NCBI GenBank assembly: GCA_902805475.1
Contig: CADCSX010000008.1
Coordinates: 930,001-994,000, forward strand
Length of the DNA: 64,000 nucleotides
Reading direction: 5' to 3'
Origin: Entonaema liquescens
Taxonomy: Eukaryota; Ascomycota; Sordariomycetes; Xylariales; Xylariaceae
Part shown: piece after piece, positions 57,434 to 64,000 of the stretch
Layout of the letters: each line of letters opens with the position of its first letter
Numbering within the stretch: position 1 is the first letter of the stretch
Notes under the pieces: generated by a model
What the model saw: only the letters and a program-made list of their open reading frames with translations
Told to the model about the DNA's origin: nothing
Databases searched by the model: none
Position numbers and translations under genes: made by a program

Positions 57434-58684
57434 ATTGAGATGGGGTAATAAGAGCTATTGTACGTCGTAATGTGGCGGGTCTCGAAATCAAAGGTTTGCC
57501 GCAAGCCGTAAAGAATTGGACAGTAATATAAATACTTCTACATTAAAGGAACCAAAGGCACAAAGAGCCGAAAACAATATATTACAATCCAGGCATACTC
57601 AGAAGATAAGCCAAATAGTATCTTTACTACGATACCCCATCAGGGGTTCAGTCATAGTATGTAACAAAAGGCGAAGATATACAGACAGTAACTAGTTAGA
57701 CTAAAGGCAAATTCATGTTAAACACATAGTGTACCTAAAGTTTACGAGTCACTCGTCGATAACAAAGTATTGTTCATGGCCTCCACTCAACTCCTTGGGA
57801 GTTTTATCCTTAACCCTTCTCATACAATTGTATTTTATATGACTCTTCCATTGTTGTACTACTTCCCTTCAGGGCTGGCTATCTTTAGAAATGTCACACA
57901 AGTAAACAATGGGGTAGTGACAAAGCTCATATTCTAGTTCATCTTGATCACGTGTCTCTATTCGCCCTCCTGACGACAGCCTTCTAAGAGCCAATCCAGG
58001 TTACCGGACTCAGAAGACCAATAAGGTCTCCTAAATTTGTTACCGGATTTAATAATCTCAGATACCTTTCAGCTAATAGGTAAGGGAGATATATATAAGA
58101 TAGGCTAACTGATTGAGAGGAACGGTTTGGCAAATCTAACTGCCAGCCTAATGTAATGCACACGGCTACTTGCGACCAACAATCTTATGTGCGATGTCAT
58201 TTACCTGCCGTATCTAGTACTGACGCCTCCTATTTTCAGCACAACTCCTCTAGTAATGGATACCCAAGAATTCGGTATCACTATCGCCGGATAAATGATA
58301 GCTGGCCTCGTAATATCTAGTCATCTGTCAGGTCAGAATATTCAGACTTTTCTCCTATAAAGATGGTGAAGATTTCACCTCTGACCCACGAGCCAACGTC
58401 CCCGCGCTAGGGCCAGGTTTCCTCGCTACTGAAACGGATTGGGGTTTTGAACCCGTCTCTTAAATTCTAATTTGTGAGACCATAATTACATCTGCTGAGG
58501 CGTTAGTCGTTATTAATGTGTTCTCGGCAGAGGTCTCGGGCACAGAACCAATAGGTATAGCTCCGGTTGGGTACCTATTTGGGGGCTCTACTCTTCCTTC
58601 CGTACTCGAACTCGAATATTGAAGCATGAGATCGCCGTGGTAACTACTAGGGGTCTTACCTGAGGCCCCTTAGAATAAAGGACG

Positions 58685-58686
<2 letters not shown>

Positions 58687-58715
<29 letters not shown>
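58687..58715. repeat. (TA)n microsatellite, about 14 units
   Basis: An uninterrupted alternation of T and A over 29 bases. Confidence 0.95.
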
Positions 58716-58717
<2 letters not shown>

Positions 58718-60340
58718 GTGGCTCTGGCTTCTAGAGATACCCTAGTCAGAGTTCCTCCGCCCCGTGTCCCACCCCGTGACAGCATTCCAGGCGTACGCGG
58801 CAACCTGAATTATTTACAATTTTGAGGTGATAATGTATTATTTCAGTTCAAGGCAGAACATTTCTTCGGTGATGCGATAATGGTTACCTACAATCACTGA
58901 TGGTTCGTTTCCTAGTAGGATTGGCCGAGCTCTCCCATGTCAATGAGGCGGCTTGGACTTAAAGTATCTCAGAAGTGGGAAATTGGAAACTCACTCGAGC
59001 TCATCATTCCAGAGGACGACAGCGAATTGCCAAGAGTCGGGAAGAATGCACCCCCCAAGCTTTGGATTTCAGGGCCTGTGCCGATGCTCTGTCAGCAAGA
59101 AAGCTACTGGGCACGTTAATGGGCCTTGAAAACTGTTGGCCTCGACAAGTGAAGCTTTCCGGCCAATGTATACCTCGTTGGCACTGTACGATTAACGGTC
59201 AGTCTGACTATTTGGCTCACGCGGACTGGAAAGAGTATTGTTAAAAACTCAGAGACTACCAAGGCAACTCTTATTCAGTGTAGTAGTGATAAGTATGAAA
59301 AGGTCAAACCAGTTCGAGATAGGAAAGAAATAATGACTAGTGCTGGTGCGATTGACTCAGCACATAACATCTCCATCAGCACGAGAAACTTCGTCAAGTA
59401 TTCGTATCGATGCCAAATATTTCTCATACTCACTTGGCGTAGAGATCCTTACCTGGCACGTTCGACTTGTAGAGACTATCGTAATGCTAGGACCCCTCTC
59501 TTACCACCTGAAGTCTGGGAATACTCCAGTCTTAGACAAACCAGCAGCTGGCGACTTCTAAGATATCCAGAAAGCTAAGAACCACATGCATAACATAATA
59601 AAGGGCGGCGCACCACTGAAAAGGATCTTGTGCTATGATGCAGCGAAAGCTAGGGGGCGTCGTTGACTACGATTCGAGAGTCTACGGCTGCGCTGGTCCC
59701 CGCTTGTGCGATGCGAACATGAGCTTCCTTAATGCTGCTGATATGCCGTGTTGGATAGCATTTCCCAAGTCAAATCTAACATTAATAACTTAAGCCGCTT
59801 ATACTTCGGTTGGACTTGAAAGACTCTCGGTGCATCTACTACCGCATAGCTTCTAATTATAACCCAATAGAGATTGGAAGAGCGTACAGGTTTGGTATGC
59901 TCTCGGCATTGTTACCGGACTACCGCTAATTCGTATTCAGCCCTTTCTCTAGTGGACAAGCATGAAGCGTAATTTAAGAGAGGCTCGTCTTAATGCAGGA
60001 ACGCAGATAAGAGGTAATTTAGCAATCAATATGGAACTCGGCAATCAGCCATGGCAGCGTCATTTTCAAACATGTAGGGTCGTACTGAATCTATAGCGTG
60101 TACCGATTCAGGCTTTTCCTCCGCAGGGGGCTAACCTCAAAGCCGACACTACGACGAATGGTTCCGCCGGGATCCCGGGCCACTTTCCCCCCAGATCGCC
60201 AACTCTAAGCCGGCACTTCACGTTCCACGCGTCGGAATAGGCATATCAAATAACTTGGCATGCGGAGGACATAGTTTGGGGAAGTTGGGGAAGACGGAGT
60301 TTTGATCTATCGACTCCATCGTGGCGAATCTATGAAATAG

Positions 60341-60350
60341 TATATATATA
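60341..60350 (+). promoter_or_regulatory. Candidate TATA box of the GH7 gene
   Basis: TATATATATA about 92 bases upstream of the chosen start codon, a usual TATA position for a fungal gene with a short leader. Inferred from position only. Confidence 0.45.
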
Positions 60351-60441
60351 CCTTCGAATATGAGTTGCTCCTGGAATGGTGTTGCGTGCTTGTCACTGTA
60401 TCGAAATCACTTCACGGAGGAATTCGAACACGTCGAACAAA

Positions 60442-61879
60442 ATGGCCTCTAACAAGCTTGCCCTCGGCCTCGCGGTCTTAGGCCTTGCCGCCGCGCAGAA
60501 ACCTGGAAACACTCCCGATGTCCACCCTGAGTTGACAACTTACCGATGCACCGTAGCTGGTGGTTGCAAGGAGTCGACCAACTACCTCGTCCTCGACTCT
60601 TCTGCCCACTGGGTTCATCAAATCGGTAACAACGCTGGCTGCGGTGACTGGGGAAACAAGCCTAATGAAACTGCTTGCCCTACTAAGGAGGCATGCGCCG
60701 AGAACTGCGTCAGTACGTAGAATCATGATTTTTTTCACCTCGGGTTCTTTTTTTCGAATCGAATGTTGGATTCCTTGCCAGTAACTAACACATTATTATA
60801 GTGGAGGGTCAGACCGACTACAGCAGCATCGGTGTTAAGACTGACGGAGCTTCGTTGAACCTTCAGCTAATTGTCGGCGAAAATGTTGTCTCTCCCCGTA
60901 TCTATCTCCTAGATGCGGAGAAGGAGAAGTACGAGCTCTTGAAACTCACTGGTGCCGAGGTCACATTCGACGTCGAGGTTAGCCATCTTCCCTGCGGCAT
61001 GAACAGCGCTCTTTACCTCTCTGAGATGGCAGCCGATGGAGGTAAGAGTGAGCTGAACCCCGGTGGAGCTGCCTGGGGTACTGGATACTGTGATGCTCAG
61101 TGCTATGTCACTCCTTGGATCAACGGCGAGGCAAGTAACATCGATACCATATCCACCAATTGATTCTTCTGGGGTCTGTGCGAAGTGGTGTTCTTAACTA
61201 ACTGTCGCATTAGGGTAACGTTGAAGGCAAGGGCGCTTGCTGCAATGAGATGGATATCTGGGAGGCCAACTCGCGTGCTAACCAAATCGCACCTCACCCT
61301 TGCAACCAGACCGGACCGTACCTGTGCACAGGAGAAGAGTGCCAGGCCGACGGTGTCTGCGACAAGAATGGCTGCGGCTGGAACCCCTACCGTCTCGACC
61401 AACCCGACTACTACGGACGGGGTGAAGACTACTCAGTTGACACAACCAAGCCCTTCACAGTCGTCACCCAATTCCCCGCTGATGAGGAGGGCAAGCTGAA
61501 GGAGATCCACCGCTTGTACGTCCAAAACGACAAGGTCATTAAGGCCGAAGTCGTGAAGAAGACTGGCGTACCAGAGGTTTCATTCACCAACGACGAATTC
61601 TGCGCTGCGACAGGCGCGAGCAAGTTCACGGATCTTGGCGCCCACGAGGAGATGGGCGACGCTCTGACTCGAGGCATGGTCTTGGCTTTCAGCATCTGGT
61701 GGGATGAAGGAGGGAACATGTCGTGGCTTGACGGTGCCAAAGATGGTGCTGGCCCGTGCAACGCTACCGAAGGAAACCCCGAAACTATCCGAAAGATCGA
61801 GGCGCACCCCGAGGTAACCTTCAGCAACCTGAAGTGGGGAGAGATTGGATCGACATACCCTGCTGCTGAGGCGCAATAG
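60442..61879 (+). CDS. GH7 endo-beta-1,4-glucanase (Cel7B-like), secreted
   Basis: Three exons, 60442-60712, 60802-61130 and 61214-61879, give 421 residues. The signal peptide MASNKLALGLAVLGLAAA precedes QKPGNTPDVHPEL, the usual GH7 mature start. The catalytic motif is CCNEMDIWEANS, with E212 as nucleophile, D214 assisting and E217 as acid/base. Other landmarks are YLVLDSSAHWVH, VSHLPCGMNSALYLSEM, GAAWGTGYCDAQC, CGWNPYRLDQPDYYG and VLAFSIWWD. The paired cysteines are plentiful, as expected. The absence of a linker and CBM1, and the ANSRANQIAPHPC sequence, favour an endoglucanase over a cellobiohydrolase. The second intron has a GC donor (GAG-GCAAGT), the standard form of GC-AG introns. A start ATG 66 bases further up is in frame but would put residues before the signal peptide. 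Confidence 0.93.
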
Positions 61880-63977
61880 AGAAGTGCCTTAGAAGAGATA
61901 GACTTCTATAGATATATTATATTGAATAACTAGATCTTGTATATACGACTTCTATATTGTCATTTATAATGATCGTATTGAGTTTTGCACTGGCATATTC
62001 CTGTTTCTGTGTGTTATTTTACCCTTGAAGTTTTGTTTCTCTTATTATCCTAGATACAGTAGTAGGTACCTACTTACCAACACAATGACCAACTTATATT
62101 GGCATACCGAACGGATTACATGCGTATCCAATAATAAGACGCCGAATATGGACCTTATTGTAACCCTATTTTGAAGCAATGTCATGTTCTATTTAACACT
62201 AAAGTGCGATAAAGACGATTAATTGGCTTGAAGTGTAAGGAAGACCCGAATTGGACATGTAAGTTGCAATTTGTGTTAGTTATATCCCACTTAGGGAACC
62301 ACAAACAGAACGTTATGGTTCAAGGTATCATCCGATTGGATACAGACTGAAACAATAGTAAGACCACGACTCGAGCACAGCCGTGTAGTATTAAGCAGAC
62401 CGCAACTATAGACTCCCTAATGCACAACAGTATGCTGAACAGGCGGTATGCTCGAGCCTCCAGCTGAGGCTGAGCTTGCTGCACCTATCGCAAAACCGTG
62501 TTGCAACACGTTCACCGACTATTTGAAAGTGACATAAGCGTCGCCTACACTTTACCACCGGTTCATGTTTCCAGAATTGCGTATGACGGATGATGACGAC
62601 ACCTATTCTTAGTACTCTGGGAGTGCCCTATTGGTCTATCTCTACCGAGAACCTGTCAGCACACAGATCTCATCGCCATAGGGCTGGGCTGGCCCGCCCC
62701 CAATATCAGTCGCGTGTAAGCGGATATGGGCCGGGAACGAGAAAACGACGTGTAAAGTGAAGAGAATATATAAATATAGAGCTAGTCCTCTCACTCTTGT
62801 AAGATAGCTCAAGGCCTGGCACTCCAAAAAGATCCCATAAATACCAAAACACATTTTCTCCCACCTTCGCCATGCAAGAAGAGTACATTGTCTCTAAGCG
62901 TTATACCAAACGTTCCACTCCCAGCTTTGCAGTGCGTTTTGCGCAATTTATCAACAGCGGCAAGCAAGAGAACATTCGCGAGCGACCAAAGGGGGCTCAT
63001 CAGCACTAATGGGGATAAAGCTTAGGTTTGTATTGGTGACTTGCCTAATTTCCGTGAGAGCGTCAACTGACGTATTCTACCGTAGCTCGTGGTGGTGGGG
63101 AAGTAAGAAGAGCCATGCGTACGACGAATGGACGGATAGACAGTATTCGTATAAGAGTACCTCATACACACTACGAACTCGATAGTTCTACGACTGATCG
63201 ACGCCAACTCATGGCCGCGCAATAGGATGGGCTATAAAGCCATTCTGGGAGCTGGATTCGACCGGGTTTCTAGAATACCCTTAAAACTAGGAGTCTTACG
63301 ACAATCATCCACACTTTTATTTTACTCTAGGCTCCAGGAAGAACATGTCTCGTTGTGAGAGAATGCTTTGAAACTATTTTATTAACGATTAACAATTCGA
63401 GAAACTGGAGTTCGGAGTTTGGCGTCAGAGACAAAGTGTATACCTTTTGTATAGTTTTTACTACTTCACTTAGTTATCTACCAAATACTCTCAAGTATAC
63501 AATATTATATAAGTTCATCACTCATACACGGATTTTACCCCCGCGGTCTTACATAGGCGTATTGACTTGGCGCCGAGTATTTGATGGGCGAAGTAGCTAC
63601 AAAAACTCCTACAAAGAACCTCTGGATTTACTTGCTGCGCTTTCATGAAAATCTTATTCCCGTGTCATCTCTGGTTTTATAACATAACTTTTTTACCTTA
63701 TGAGACAAAGAGACAATATAAAGAGGATACTTAAACTAAATCTTGCAATATTATTTTTATAGCTGCATATCTGATAATATCTGGTATCAGGTGAGTGTAA
63801 TATGCTTCTAAAGAGTAAGTCAGTCTTACCTAATAACCATTGTTCATGTTCAGTCCCGCACTCACTATCTTTCGCAAACCCCGATACAACAAACACCACG
63901 AATCCAACCCAGCCATAGAAAAAAAAAACCCTTCCCAACGCCAGCCCAACTAACCGGACCACCGCCCCGCCGTCACG
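61880..63977. other. 2.1-kb intergenic region, no gene seen
   Basis: AT-rich; short frames on both strands (62642-62888, 63022-63222, 63355-63648) show no family pattern. The minus-strand frame at 63693-63983 is antisense to the promoter of the last gene and is rejected. Confidence 0.45.
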
Positions 63978-64000
63978 ATGCAAGGCTTCAACATGGGGCG
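63978..64000 (+). CDS. Start of a CWC16/Yju2-family (CCDC130/Saf4-like) splicing-factor gene, cut by window end
   Basis: Only 23 bases are present and they read MQGFNMGR. This is the characteristic N-terminus of the CCDC130/Saf4 branch of the CWC16 family (homologues continue with a YVPPD-type sequence, from memory), proteins linked to the spliceosome. The GC-rich CACCGCCCCGCCGTCACG leader just before it fits a housekeeping start. Everything else lies outside the window, so the call rests on eight residues. Confidence 0.6.

Larger units (their letters stand above)
57434..60441. other. 3-kb divergent intergenic region
   Basis: Separates the LPMO-like gene (minus) and the GH7 gene (plus). A (TA)14 microsatellite is at 58687-58715. 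A plus-strand stretch at 58937-59244 looks weakly coding in two frames but is not recognised. The final 200 bases hold the GH7 promoter. Confidence 0.5.

Noticed and set aside
58430..58470. tRNA T-arm-like sequence (GGGGTTTTGAACCC)
   Set aside because: No acceptor, D or anticodon arms can be paired around it on either strand.
58937..59244. Overlapping plus-strand frames in the LPMO-GH7 spacer
   Set aside because: Weak coding look but no recognisable domain, splice structure or start context.
63693..63983. 96-residue minus-strand hydrophobic frame at the right edge
   Set aside because: Antisense to the leader of the CWC16-like gene; hydrophobic content comes from a pyrimidine-poor leader.
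1..64000. CRISPR arrays, operons, bacterial-type or phage systems
   Set aside because: The DNA is eukaryotic nuclear sequence with introns; no regularly spaced repeats or prokaryotic genes were seen.

Overview
The window is nuclear DNA of a filamentous ascomycete (Pezizomycotina). This rests on short GT-AG introns of about 40-230 bases with branch-like CTAAC/CTAAT elements, a conidiation-specific Con-6 gene, a PTH11/rhodopsin-like seven-helix protein, PDR-type ABC transporter architecture, GH7 cellulase and LPMO-like genes, ATG12 and an SREBP-type bHLH factor. A wood- or plant-associated Sordariomycete (perhaps Xylariales) would fit, but the order is a guess. Coding exons are richer in GC. 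They sit in long AT-rich, TA-rich intergenic blocks that look gene-poor and possibly mutated by RIP.

Layout. 0-10 kb: a possible broken small membrane protein, a 93-residue Gly/Val/Thr-rich conserved protein, a six-exon rhodopsin-like membrane protein, a 2OG-Fe(II) oxygenase, a DUF3632-like protein, and an alpha/beta hydrolase with three frame breaks. 10-20 kb: ketopantoate hydroxymethyltransferase (panB), ATG12, an O-methyltransferase, an intron-containing tRNA-Glu(CTC), and the DBF4-type S-phase kinase regulator. 20-31 kb: mitochondrial aminopeptidase ICP55, an SREBP-like bHLH factor, then a 5.5 kb gene desert. 30-42 kb: DOPA 4,5-dioxygenase family protein, RNase H-fold protein, F-box/LRR-like protein, alpha/beta hydrolase, and a 1488-residue ABCG/PDR transporter. 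42-46 kb: desert. 46-54 kb: casein kinase II beta subunit (one frame break), JmjC/cupin-8 oxygenase, Con-6, a small disordered conserved protein, and an SMP-30-like propeller. 56-62 kb: an LPMO-like secreted protein with a stop and a frame break, and a GH7 endoglucanase. The last 23 bases are the start of a CWC16/Yju2-family splicing-factor gene.

How the genes fit together. No biosynthetic backbone gene (PKS, NRPS, terpene cyclase) is visible, so the oxygenase, methyltransferase, propeller and transporter are scattered accessory genes rather than a demonstrable cluster. Housekeeping genes (panB, ATG12, DBF4, ICP55, CKB1, CWC16) are interleaved with them. The LPMO-like gene and the cellulase both point to plant cell-wall breakdown. 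I reconstructed exon structures by hand from splice consensus, frame continuity and remembered family patterns; no alignment or database search was run. I did not find a convincing undescribed multi-gene system; the more unusual items are listed as findings.
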